DNA of 64,000 bases, taken from NCBI GenBank assembly GCA_902799655.1, contig CADCBH010000007.1, positions 62,001 through 126,000 of the forward strand, read 5' to 3'. A program made the translations under genes and the position numbers. Below are positions 50,453-58,580 of this stretch, one piece after another (position 1 is the first letter of the stretch; every line of letters begins with the position of its first letter). The DNA comes from an uncultured Bacteroidales bacterium (lineage in GTDB: Bacteria; Bacteroidota; Bacteroidia; Bacteroidales; Bacteroidaceae). The notes under the pieces are model-generated. The model saw only the letters and a program-made list of their open reading frames with translations. It was not told the origin of the DNA and searched no databases.

Positions 50453-51989
50453 GTGAACGGTAATAATTGCGGAACACCCGTTCGTCCTCACTGGCATCGG
50501 TGAAGACTTCAAGCAACACAGGGGTATCGCTCTCTTTGGATAACAAGGTGACGATACCTTTTTGCATGTCCTCCATATTCGACGCTTTCAGATAGACCAC
50601 ATGGTTCTGCTGGCAGATACCCTCAGCAGATGTGGTGTGCTCGGCAGCAACGAACTTGTCGCGGGCAGGACTTTGCTCCAAGCCCTTCAGCATATTGAAG
50701 ATGCCTCCCCTGCCATTATTCAATAACAGGATGCGCAGGTTGCCACGAAGGTTCTGGTTCCACAGGGCATTCTGGTCGTAGAAGAAACTGAGGTCGCCAA
50801 TGACGCAGAACACCTTGTCGTCCGTCACACAAGAGAAACCTGCTGCCGTGCTGAGCGAGCCCTCGATGCCATTGACGCCACGATTACAGAATACGGGGTG
50901 CTGGGCATAGATATTCGCCAGGCGGATAGCACTGCTGTTGGCATAATGAACTGACAATTGACAGTTGACAGTTGACAATTGGGATTCGAAGTACTTGACA
51001 ACAGCCATCTGGGAATAGACAGGCTCATAGCCTACTGCCTGCGAATGGATGCGACGGATGAGGTCGCCCCACATCTGAACAAAGGGATGCGGCTGGTCTT
51101 CCAACAGGAATCGGATATGGTCAGCTACCACCTCACCATCGCCCTGTACCACATGGGTCAGGTTCATGAAAGTGTCGTTGACCTCACCGGTCTCATTGAC
51201 AATCCACGTCTCCTTGGCTTTGCGCAGGAAACGCTTTAAGCGCTTGCTGACAATGGAGCCGCCAATATACAATACGAAATCAGGCACATAGCGCTCGTCA
51301 TCCTGCACCAAGAGTACAGCTTCGTCGAGGTGAGGATTCAGAGGCTGCCCAGCAATCAGCATCGGACGCTTGGACTGCATGAACATACGTCCTAGATGAG
51401 CCAGTGTAGTGGGTTGGATGTCTGCTGGCAAACATTCTATCTTACGCTCCTTGGGCAATGCAGCCACAGAGAAGTCGAACAGGGGTTCACTGATAGGCAC
51501 ATTGATATGTACTGGGGCGTGGCGCACTATCAGTGCCTCATTGACGAGTCGGTTGCAATACCAACGTTCCTCTTCATCATGAGGCTCAGGTAGCGACACC
51601 GCCTTACGGACAAAGCGTCCGAGGGCATCAGGCTGAGGCAGCGTCTGTCCGTCAAGCTGATCTATCCACTGCTGAGGACGGTCGGCACTAATCACCACCA
51701 ACGGACGATGCTGATAGTAGGCTTCGGCTACAGCCGGTACTACGTTGAGCAATGCCGTACCACTGGTGACACAAACCACCACAGGCTCGTTCAGTGCCTG
51801 CGACATCCCCAGGGCATAGAAGCTTGCAGAGCGCTCATCCGTCACTGGATAGCACTGGATATCAGGACATTCGTTTAGGTTGTGCACGATGGGGGCATTA
51901 CGACTGCCAGGGCAGACAACCGCATGGCGGATGCCGTGAGCTACCAGCAGACTGGTCAGTATGTTGACATTATCTTTATTGCTATACAC
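50442..51989 (-). CDS. menD: SEPHCHC synthase (2-succinyl-5-enolpyruvyl-6-hydroxy-3-cyclohexene-1-carboxylate synthase)
   Basis: A 515-aa ThDP enzyme joining 2-oxoglutarate to isochorismate. Motifs: VVCPGSRNAPI, VTDERSASFYALGMSQA (ThDP Glu), VTSGTALLNVVPAVAEAYYQHRPLVVISADRP, NRGVNGIEGSLSTAAG, and the metal-binding GDLSFFYDQNAL...LLNNGRGGIF. I use the GTG at 51989, 4 nt after the menF stop; the open frame beyond is antisense or inside menF. Near residue 340 a heptad repeat (50952-50979) inserts QLSTVNCQ-type residues just before the conserved NSSAIR. Confidence 0.9.
   Translation of the reverse strand: MYSNKDNVNILTSLLVAHGIRHAVVCPGSRNAPIVHNLNECPDIQCYPVTDERSASFYALGMSQALNEPVVVCVTSGTALLNVVPAVAEAYYQHRPLVVISADRPQQWIDQLDGQTLPQPDALGRFVRKAVSLPEPHDEEERWYCNRLVNEALIVRHAPVHINVPISEPLFDFSVAALPKERKIECLPADIQPTTLAHLGRMFMQSKRPMLIAGQPLNPHLDEAVLLVQDDERYVPDFVLYIGGSIVSKRLKRFLRKAKETWIVNETGEVNDTFMNLTHVVQGDGEVVADHIRFLLEDQPHPFVQMWGDLIRRIHSQAVGYEPVYSQMAVVKYFESQLSTVNCQLSVHYANSSAIRLANIYAQHPVFCNRGVNGIEGSLSTAAGFSCVTDDKVFCVIGDLSFFYDQNALWNQNLRGNLRILLLNNGRGGIFNMLKGLEQSPARDKFVAAEHTTSAEGICQQNHVVYLKASNMEDMQKGIVTLLSKESDTPVLLEVFTDASEDERVFRNYYRSLSI
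50952..50979. repeat. Heptad repeat (TGACART)x4 inside menD
   Basis: Four contiguous 7-bp units. The total of 28 bp is 1 mod 3, so gain or loss of one unit would frameshift menD. The current copy number keeps the frame open. Confidence 0.92.
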
Positions 51990-51993
51990 TGTT

Positions 51994-53043
51994 TTATGAA
52001 GAATGACGAATGAATAAATTCCGCATGGTATCGAGTTTGGTTTCAGTTTCCTGCCACTCCATCTCCTCCACGCTGTCGGGCAACAGGCCACCACCGGCAT
52101 AGAGGCGATAGCCATCACTGAATATCTGCATACAGCGCAGGTTTACAAACAGATGAGTAGCCTCGGCAGCTGACAAAGACAACTGCAATGGGCCCATAAA
52201 ACCACTATAATAGCACCGATGATGATGCTCTTGTTGGAGGATGAAGCGATATGCCTCCTCCTTAGGCAGTCCGCAAACAGCCGGTGTAGGATGCAGAGCC
52301 TGAAGGACATCGCCCAACAGGGTATCGGAAGATAATGAGAAACGGAAATCACTACGCAGATGAGCTAGATGACCTGCACGCGTGGTACGAGGTCCTTCTT
52401 CAGTATATTGGCTGGTAAAGCGCTCCAGCTGTCGGATGATATAGGTTGCTACATAGCGCTGCTCCTGGATATTCTTGTCGCTCCATCGCTGCGTCTCCTC
52501 ATACTTCATGGTGCCTGCCAGCGCCATCGTCTGCCAGGAACCCTCTTCCCCACCCAACAGAATTTCGGGTGTGGCAGCAAGCCATAACCCGCTTTGTGGT
52601 GTATAGGTCAGTGCAATCATCATGCGGGGATAGCAGGCACAAGCCTTTTGGAACAGTGATAGCGCTGTCTCATCATCATCCCGTTTGACGGCGATGCTGC
52701 GCGAGAGCACGAGTTTCTGAAACTCTCCCTTTCTCAGACGTGCGTGGAAATTGGCAAAGTCGATATGATAGTCGGACCGTTCATCTCCCTCATGGGTATA
52801 GTCAAGGGCAGCAAGGGAAGACATCTCTGGGAGCTCGTGGATATCAGCGGGATGTGCATAGTGCTCGACAAATTCTGGACTAATCAGCAGTAATGGTGTC
52901 TCCTCAGAGATGGCAAAGGGAGCGACAACAAAGCCATGCCTGTCGCTGAGCTGAGAGATAGCAGTCAGTGAGAGCACATCACCACCGACCAAGGTGCATG
53001 CCTCTGCGTAAGGAAGCCGAAACAATCCGAATCCCCTCATCAC
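51994..53043 (-). CDS. menF: Isochorismate synthase
   Basis: A 349-aa chorismate-binding enzyme giving isochorismate for menaquinone. Motifs: FQKLVLSRSIAVKR, LAATPEILLGGEEGSWQTMALAGT, LHPTPAVCGLPKEEA, and YYSGFMGPL. It lacks the anthranilate-synthase N-terminal feedback domain, and position next to menD supports MenF over a siderophore EntC. The start overlaps the thioesterase gene by 4 nt. Confidence 0.92.
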   Translation of the reverse strand: MMRGFGLFRLPYAEACTLVGGDVLSLTAISQLSDRHGFVVAPFAISEETPLLLISPEFVEHYAHPADIHELPEMSSLAALDYTHEGDERSDYHIDFANFHARLRKGEFQKLVLSRSIAVKRDDDETALSLFQKACACYPRMMIALTYTPQSGLWLAATPEILLGGEEGSWQTMALAGTMKYEETQRWSDKNIQEQRYVATYIIRQLERFTSQYTEEGPRTTRAGHLAHLRSDFRFSLSSDTLLGDVLQALHPTPAVCGLPKEEAYRFILQQEHHHRCYYSGFMGPLQLSLSAAEATHLFVNLRCMQIFSDGYRLYAGGGLLPDSVEEMEWQETETKLDTMRNLFIRHSS

Positions 53044-53459
53044 TTCTCACTTTTTTTCTTGATGATATAATTGGTCACACGAACATTGGAAATCAGGTCG
53101 CCTGAGGAATCCTTGATATCCACGTTCCAGACATGAAGTGTCGTACCCTTGTGCAAGAGGCGTGCGTAAGCAGTCACGGTATCGCCCTCTGCCACAGCCT
53201 TCACATGACTGCCGCTCACCTCGATACCCACACAGGCACAATCCTCGCAGAGTGACGAAGAGCCCACTCCCGCCACATTCTCAGCGAGCGCCAATGATGC
53301 GCCCCCACTGAGGAAGCCAAAGGGCTGGCGGTTGCGCTCGTCCACTTTCATCCTCGCCATACAAGTATCAACCTCGGGAGTGGAAATAAACTCCATCCCG
53401 AGGGCTGTACTCAAATTGGGCTTCTCGTTGATAATAACCTTTATGCGCTCTACGTCCAC
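53040..53459 (-). CDS. Hotdog thioesterase, candidate DHNA-CoA hydrolase
   Basis: A 139-aa PaaI/YdiI-like hotdog protein. Core: RNRQPFGFLSGGASLALAENVAGVGS (the catalytic acid is probably Glu in LALAENVA), and EVSGSHVKAVAEGDTVTAYARLLHKG. Translational coupling to menF strongly suggests it hydrolyses 1,4-dihydroxy-2-naphthoyl-CoA (MenI role), the step after MenB. This is inferred from context; related proteins act on other acyl-CoAs. First gene of the thioesterase-menF-menD unit, just after the ROK genes on the same strand. Confidence 0.78.
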   Translation of the reverse strand: MDVERIKVIINEKPNLSTALGMEFISTPEVDTCMARMKVDERNRQPFGFLSGGASLALAENVAGVGSSSLCEDCACVGIEVSGSHVKAVAEGDTVTAYARLLHKGTTLHVWNVDIKDSSGDLISNVRVTNYIIKKKSEK

Positions 53460-53465
53460 CCTTTA

Positions 53466-54446
53466 CTATTTAAATAAAGAATACTCCTTAACTTTCCATG
53501 CCAAAGCACTGGCGCCCAAAACATTGCGTTCCTTCTCATCGAGAATAGAAACCAACAGTTTCACCTTGTCGCGGATGTTACCAAAGACATTCTCGCGGAA
53601 CGCACTTTCCATCGCATCCCACATCTTTTCACAGTGTACCGACAGGTCACCCGTGATAATGATGGCCTGAGGATCGATGATGCTGGCATAGTTGGAAAGT
53701 GCGACACCAAGTATCTTACCCGTTTCCTGCCATGTCTGAATAGCAAGGGCATCACCCTTGTCATAAGCCTCGACAATAGACTGGAAAGTCAGTTCGGGAA
53801 CATCGCGCAGGATGCTGGGTGTCTGTGTGCTTTCCAGCAGTTCCTGAGCCGTACGGACAATACCGCGATAAGAGACATACTCCTCCAGGCAGCCCTTATT
53901 GCCACACGTGCACTGGCGACCGCCATCCTCGATACAAGTATGGCCGAACTCACCAGCAAAGCCATCAGTGCCCAGATGAGCCATGCCATTGCTGTAGAAA
54001 CAGCTACCCAAACCGAATCCCATCAACGTGACTACAATAAAGTTGTCCATGCCATGAGCCAGTCCGTAGGTCATTTCGCCCAATGCCATCACATGGGAAT
54101 CATTGGCCAAAGCCACCGCGATGCCAATACTGTCACGCAACATGGCAGCCATCGGTACAATACCCTTCCACGGCATGTTGGCAGCATTCTCCACACAACC
54201 TGTCAGGAAGTTGGCACTAGGCACGCACATGCCTACCGAACGAATGCTCTCATAACCACCGTTATTCTCAGATAGCGTTATGATACGCTCAGCAAGCACC
54301 TCAACGAAATTATTCACATTGGGATAGTCGTCTGTCGAGAACTGATCCTGAGCCAAGATATTACCACGCAAATCGACGATTGCAACGGTAGTCGTCTCAA
54401 ACTCCACATCGACACCTATCACCTTTGTTTTAACCATCTCATTCAT
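53466..54446 (-). CDS. Degenerate ROK-family protein A
   Basis: A 326-aa ROK fold protein close in length and pattern to its upstream neighbour. The ATP loop is lost (GVDVEFETTTVAIVDLRG instead of LGGT), and the second phosphate motif reads VTLMGFGLGS. The catalytic Asp remains (NDSHVMALGE), as does the zinc cluster (CTCGNKGCLEEY). No HTH domain precedes it. It resembles the sensor part of ROK repressors without a DNA-binding domain, or a kinase with altered nucleotide binding. 12 nt after its paralog; both end VKEYSLFK. Confidence 0.8.
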   Translation of the reverse strand: MNEMVKTKVIGVDVEFETTTVAIVDLRGNILAQDQFSTDDYPNVNNFVEVLAERIITLSENNGGYESIRSVGMCVPSANFLTGCVENAANMPWKGIVPMAAMLRDSIGIAVALANDSHVMALGEMTYGLAHGMDNFIVVTLMGFGLGSCFYSNGMAHLGTDGFAGEFGHTCIEDGGRQCTCGNKGCLEEYVSYRGIVRTAQELLESTQTPSILRDVPELTFQSIVEAYDKGDALAIQTWQETGKILGVALSNYASIIDPQAIIITGDLSVHCEKMWDAMESAFRENVFGNIRDKVKLLVSILDEKERNVLGASALAWKVKEYSLFK

Positions 54447-54458
54447 ATTTCCACCCTC

Positions 54459-55439
54459 CTACTTAAACAGCGAGTACTCCTTCACTTCCCAGGCAAGAAC
54501 ACTGGCACCCAGCATGTTACGCACGCGGTTATCCAGGCTGGAGTGGATAAATTTGACCTTATCCCTGATGTTATGGAATACATGTTTCTCAAATGACTCA
54601 CTGGCTGGTGCCAACAACCATTTGCCAGCCTGAGAGATTCCGCCAGTAAAAATGATAGCCTCTGGATTCAGGAGAGAGGCATAGTTAGCCAAGCCCACAC
54701 CCAGATAATAGCCTGTGCGACGCATGGTCTCGATAGCCAACTCGTCACCCAAGTCACACAGCTCACTGATAATCTTGGGCGTCAAAACATCAATTTGGCG
54801 CATGCGCGAGGCATCGGGACGCTCTGCCATAAGTTCCTGGGCGGTAAGCACAATACCCTTGGTTGCCACATAGGCTTCCAGACAGCCTTTCTTACCACAA
54901 CCGCACAGGCGACCGTTAGGGATAAAACAGCTATGGCCGACCTCTCCTCCAAAGCCGTCGTTGCCCAAATGTGCTCTGCCATTGCTATAGATACAGCTGC
55001 CCAGACCATTGCCGATGGATACAACGATGAAGTCGCGCATACCATGTGCAGAACCGAAGGTCTGCTCACCGACAGCCATCGCATGAGCATTGTTCGCCAA
55101 AGCTACAGCAAGGCCCAGACGATCACGCAGCATAGCTGCCAGAGGGATGACACCCTTCCAAGGCATGTTGGGCGAGTTCTCGATACTTGCCGTCTGAATG
55201 TTGCCGCTGGGTGCACTGATGCCTACCGAGCGGACGAGTTCGTAGCCGCCATTGGCTTCCACCAGATTCACGATATGCTCGCAGAGCACGGACAAGTAAT
55301 CACCAATTTCAGGATGATCTGATGACGTAAAATGACTGGTCGCAATAATATCACCACGGATATCGATAATGCCTATCGATGTTCGTTCAAGACTGATGTC
55401 CACTCCGACCACGCGTGTCTTGCTACCGTTTAGTATCAT
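54459..55439 (-). CDS. Degenerate ROK-family protein B
   Basis: 326 aa from the ATG at 55439. The ORF extends to 55553, but a full promoter (55470-55500) lies there. Paralog of protein A. The glycine loop reads VDISLERTSIGIIDIRG, and the usual catalytic NDA is NNAHAMAVGE, so the catalytic Asp is replaced by Asn. The phosphate-2 motif VSIGNGLGS and zinc site CGCGKKGCLEAY are kept. A sugar kinase activity is therefore unlikely; a sugar-sensing role is possible. No HTH is present. Confidence 0.8.
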   Translation of the reverse strand: MILNGSKTRVVGVDISLERTSIGIIDIRGDIIATSHFTSSDHPEIGDYLSVLCEHIVNLVEANGGYELVRSVGISAPSGNIQTASIENSPNMPWKGVIPLAAMLRDRLGLAVALANNAHAMAVGEQTFGSAHGMRDFIVVSIGNGLGSCIYSNGRAHLGNDGFGGEVGHSCFIPNGRLCGCGKKGCLEAYVATKGIVLTAQELMAERPDASRMRQIDVLTPKIISELCDLGDELAIETMRRTGYYLGVGLANYASLLNPEAIIFTGGISQAGKWLLAPASESFEKHVFHNIRDKVKFIHSSLDNRVRNMLGASVLAWEVKEYSLFK

Positions 55440-55469
55440 AAGAAAGTGTTTTACTCGAGTATTGTGGGA

Positions 55470-55500
55470 CAAAAATAGTAAATAATTTTTTATCCACAAA
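55470..55500 (-). promoter_or_regulatory. Promoter of the ROK gene pair
   Basis: Minus-strand TTTG (55497-55500), 19 bp, TATTTTTG (55470-55477); divergent from the lysS promoter. Confidence 0.72.
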
Positions 55501-55542
55501 ACTTTTATGCATGTTTTTAGCAAATATTTAAAGATTTCTTCG

Positions 55543-55550
55543 TACCTTTG
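55543..55550 (+). promoter_or_regulatory. -7 box for lysS
   Basis: TACCTTTG followed by CA, 29 nt before the ATG at 55580; a TTTAG at 55516-55520 is the only -33 candidate. Confidence 0.55.
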
Positions 55551-55579
55551 CAACGTATAACGAGATTTTTCTATAAAAT

Positions 55580-57310
55580 ATGAACGTTTTAGAACTTAGT
55601 GAGCAAGAAATTGGCAGACGTGAGAGTCTGCAAGAACTGCGACAGATGGGTATCAATCCCTACCCTGCCGACGAATATCCCACCAACGCCTTCTCTACAG
55701 ACATTCGCGATAACTTCCGCGATGAAGACGAGCCGCGCCAGGTCTGTATCGCCGGCCGTATGATGAGCCGTCGCGTGATGGGTAAGGCCAGTTTCGCAGA
55801 GATTCAGGATTCCAAGGGACGCATTCAGGTTTATATCTCGCGCGACGACCTCTGTCCGGGCGAAGACAAAGACTTATATAATAAGGTATTTAAGCGCCTG
55901 CTTGACATTGGCGACTTCATTGGCGTGAAGGGTTTCGTATTCCGCACTCAAACAGGCGAGATCAGTGTCCACTGTCAGGAACTGACACTCTTGTCTAAAG
56001 CACTTAAGCCCCTGCCTATCGTGAAATACAAGGACGGTGTGGCCTATGACAAGTTCGACGACCCCGAGTTGCGCTATCGCCAGCGCTATGTTGACCTGGT
56101 GGTCAACGAGGGCGTAAAAGACACATTCCTCAAGCGTGCCACCATCATCCGTACCCTGCGTCGCATTCTTGACGAAGCCGGCTATACGGAGGTTGACACC
56201 CCCATCCTGCAGAACATTGCCGGTGGTGCCTCGGCGCGTCCGTTCATCACCCACTTCAATGCCCTCAACCAGGACATGTACATGCGTATTGCCACTGAGC
56301 TCTATCTGAAGCGCCTCATCGTAGGTGGCTTTGAGGGCGTCTATGAGATGGGCAAGAACTTCCGCAATGAGGGTATGGACAAGACTCACAACCCCGAGTT
56401 CACCTGCATGGAGCTGTATGTCAGCTACAAGGACCTGCTGTGGGGTATGACCTTCACAGAGAATATGCTCGAGGAGATATGTACAGCTGTCAACGGCAAG
56501 CCCGAGGTAGAGATTGATGGCAACATCATCTCGTTCAAGGCACCGTTCCGTCGCCTGCCCATCCTCGATGCCATCAAGGAGAAGACTGGTTTCGACTGCG
56601 ACGGCAAGAGCGAGGACGAGATTCGCCAGTTCTGCCTCTCAAAGGGTATGGATGTCGATGAGACCATGGGTAAGGGCAAACTGATTGACGAGCTCTTCGG
56701 TGAGTTCTGCGAGGGTTCATTCATCCAGCCCACCTTCATCACTGACTATCCCGTCGAGATGTCACCGCTCACCAAGATGCACCGTTCTAAGCCCGGTCTC
56801 ACCGAGCGTTTCGAGCTGATGGTGAATGGCAAGGAGTTGGCTAACGCCTACTCTGAGCTCAACGACCCCATTGACCAGGAGGAGCGTTTCATCGAGCAGA
56901 TGAAGCTGGCTGACAAGGGTGACGACGAGGCGATGATTATCGACCAGGACTTCCTGCGCGCCCTGCAGTATGGTATGCCTCCTACCTTTGGTATCGGTAT
57001 CGGCATCGACCGTCTGGTCATGCTGCTCACAGGCAAGTTCACCATTGGTGAGGTCATGCTGTTCCCCCAGATGAAGCCCGAGAAGAAGATTCCTCAGTCA
57101 TCTGTTGCCGAATGGGCAGAGATTGGTGTAGCTGAGGAGTGGGTTCCCGTGCTGCGCAAGGCTGGTTTCAACCTCATTCAGAACATCGCTTCTGAGAAGC
57201 CTCAGGGTCTCCAGCAGAAGATTGGCGATATTGTCAAGAAATACAAGCTCGACATGCAGAAGCCCTCAGTTGACGAGGTCGCAAAGTGGATTGAAAAGGC
57301 ACAGGCCTAA
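55580..57310 (+). CDS. lysS: Lysyl-tRNA synthetase, class II
   Basis: 576 aa. The OB-fold anticodon domain (about 60-165) is followed by class II motifs: motif 1 around VDTPILQNIAGGASARPF, motif 2 FRNEGMDKTHNPEFTCME, motif 3 GIGIGIDRLVMLLTG. It charges tRNA-Lys. There is a C-terminal extension of about 70 residues (VAEWAEIGVAEEWVPVLRKAGF) beyond motif 3, which I regard as usual for Bacteroidota LysS. Followed 8 nt later by gpsA. Confidence 0.96.
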   Translation: MNVLELSEQEIGRRESLQELRQMGINPYPADEYPTNAFSTDIRDNFRDEDEPRQVCIAGRMMSRRVMGKASFAEIQDSKGRIQVYISRDDLCPGEDKDLYNKVFKRLLDIGDFIGVKGFVFRTQTGEISVHCQELTLLSKALKPLPIVKYKDGVAYDKFDDPELRYRQRYVDLVVNEGVKDTFLKRATIIRTLRRILDEAGYTEVDTPILQNIAGGASARPFITHFNALNQDMYMRIATELYLKRLIVGGFEGVYEMGKNFRNEGMDKTHNPEFTCMELYVSYKDLLWGMTFTENMLEEICTAVNGKPEVEIDGNIISFKAPFRRLPILDAIKEKTGFDCDGKSEDEIRQFCLSKGMDVDETMGKGKLIDELFGEFCEGSFIQPTFITDYPVEMSPLTKMHRSKPGLTERFELMVNGKELANAYSELNDPIDQEERFIEQMKLADKGDDEAMIIDQDFLRALQYGMPPTFGIGIGIDRLVMLLTGKFTIGEVMLFPQMKPEKKIPQSSVAEWAEIGVAEEWVPVLRKAGFNLIQNIASEKPQGLQQKIGDIVKKYKLDMQKPSVDEVAKWIEKAQA

Positions 57311-57318
57311 TTAGATAT

Positions 57319-58314
57319 ATGTACGACTGTGGTAGAATAGCTATCATTGGCGGAGGTTCGTGGGCTACGGCCATTGCCAAGATTGTGGTAGGAAAAACCC
57401 ATCACATCGGGTGGTATATGCGTCGCGACGACCGTATTGACGACTTCCGCCGTATGGGTCATAACCCCGCCTACCTGACGAGTGTACATTTCAACATCGA
57501 CGAGATATTCTTCTCCAGCGACCTCAACAAGATTGTCCAGCAGTACGACACGCTGGTCTTTGTCACACCATCGCCCTATCTGAAGAGCCATCTCAAGAAA
57601 TTGAAGACACGCATTCGCGACAAGTTCATCATCACAGCCATCAAAGGTATCGTACCTGATGAGAATCTCGTGTGTAGCGAGTATTTCCATCAGGTTTACG
57701 ATGTACCCTACGAGAAGTTGGCGTGTATCGGTGGCCCCTCACATGCTGAGGAAGTGGCCCTTGAGCGCCTGAGCTACCTGACGGTAGGCTGTGCTGATAT
57801 CGAAAAGGCGCAGGCCTTTGCCGACATCATGACCAGCGACTATATCAAGACCAAGACATCCACTGATGTCATCGGCATCGAATACTCTTCCGTACTGAAG
57901 AATGTCTATGCCATCGCAGCAGGTATCTGCAATGGTCTGAAATTTGGCGATAACTTCCAGGCTGTCCTCATGGCCAATGCCGTCCAGGAGATGGCACGTT
58001 TTCTCAAGGTGGTACACCCCATCGAGCGCAACATTGTCGATAGCTGTTACCTGGGCGACCTTCTGGTGACTGGCTACTCTAATTTCTCGCGCAACCGCAC
58101 CTTTGGCACCATGATTGGCAAGGGTTACTCCGTCAAGTCGGCACAGATAGAGATGGAGATGATTGCCGAGGGCTATTTTGGCACCAAGTGTATGAAGGAG
58201 ATCAACCGCCACTGCCACGTCAACATGCCCATCCTCGATGCGGTCTATAATATTCTATACGAACGTATCAGTCCGCAGATTGAAATCAAGCTATTGACTG
58301 ACTCGTTCAGGTAA
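57319..58314 (+). CDS. gpsA: Glycerol-3-phosphate dehydrogenase [NAD(P)+]
   Basis: A 331-aa enzyme making sn-glycerol-3-phosphate for phospholipids. Rossmann motif IAIIGGGSWATAIAKI (residues 7-22), then FVTPSPYLK, CIGGPSHAEEVALE, and the catalytic Lys in SSVLKNVYAIAAGICNGL. Typical length. Co-transcribed with lysS. Confidence 0.94.
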   Translation: MYDCGRIAIIGGGSWATAIAKIVVGKTHHIGWYMRRDDRIDDFRRMGHNPAYLTSVHFNIDEIFFSSDLNKIVQQYDTLVFVTPSPYLKSHLKKLKTRIRDKFIITAIKGIVPDENLVCSEYFHQVYDVPYEKLACIGGPSHAEEVALERLSYLTVGCADIEKAQAFADIMTSDYIKTKTSTDVIGIEYSSVLKNVYAIAAGICNGLKFGDNFQAVLMANAVQEMARFLKVVHPIERNIVDSCYLGDLLVTGYSNFSRNRTFGTMIGKGYSVKSAQIEMEMIAEGYFGTKCMKEINRHCHVNMPILDAVYNILYERISPQIEIKLLTDSFR

Positions 58315-58365
58315 AGCCTTAGAGTCAGAGACCACAAACAAGATAAACCTTTAACAACAACAGCG

Positions 58366-58512
58366 ATGTATCGGAGACTTTACCTACTTATTATTGTTAT
58401 AGCTATTCTGATGACGGGTTGTACCAGTAAAGGCAAAATGATAAAAGAAAGGCCGCTTGAGGGAAGTGATTCCAACGAGCGGTTCTTTTTTTCTGAAATC
58501 ATTTGGCTATAA
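58366..58512 (+). CDS. Small putative lipoprotein (48 aa)
   Basis: [19 protein letters not shown] is a good signal peptide with lipobox (Cys19), followed by a short Lys/Glu-rich tail. It lies 51 nt after gpsA. Oddly, a terminator-like hairpin and T7 run (58451-58492) fall inside its last third, before the stop codon, so the mRNA might end without a stop, or the true reading is different. No family recognised. Moderate doubt that it is expressed as shown. Confidence 0.45.
   Translation: MYRRLYLLIIVIAILMTGCTSKGKMIKERPLEGSDSNERFFFSEIIWL
58451..58492 (+). terminator. Terminator-like hairpin after gpsA
   Basis: GGCCGCT (58451-58457) pairs with AGCGGTT (58478-58484; two G-T wobbles), with partial internal pairing and T7 at 58486-58492. 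It overlaps the 3' part of the small lipoprotein ORF. Confidence 0.6.
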
Positions 58513-58533
58513 CAATAAAATATCGTAACTTTG
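58502..58533 (+). promoter_or_regulatory. pgi promoter
   Basis: TTTG at 58502-58505, 20 bp, TAACTTTG at 58526-58533; leader about 40 nt to the ATG at 58581. It overlaps the end of the small lipoprotein ORF. Confidence 0.72.
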
Positions 58534-58580
58534 CAGTCTGTGACTACATATCAACAACAACAAACGATAAAAGAAGTATT

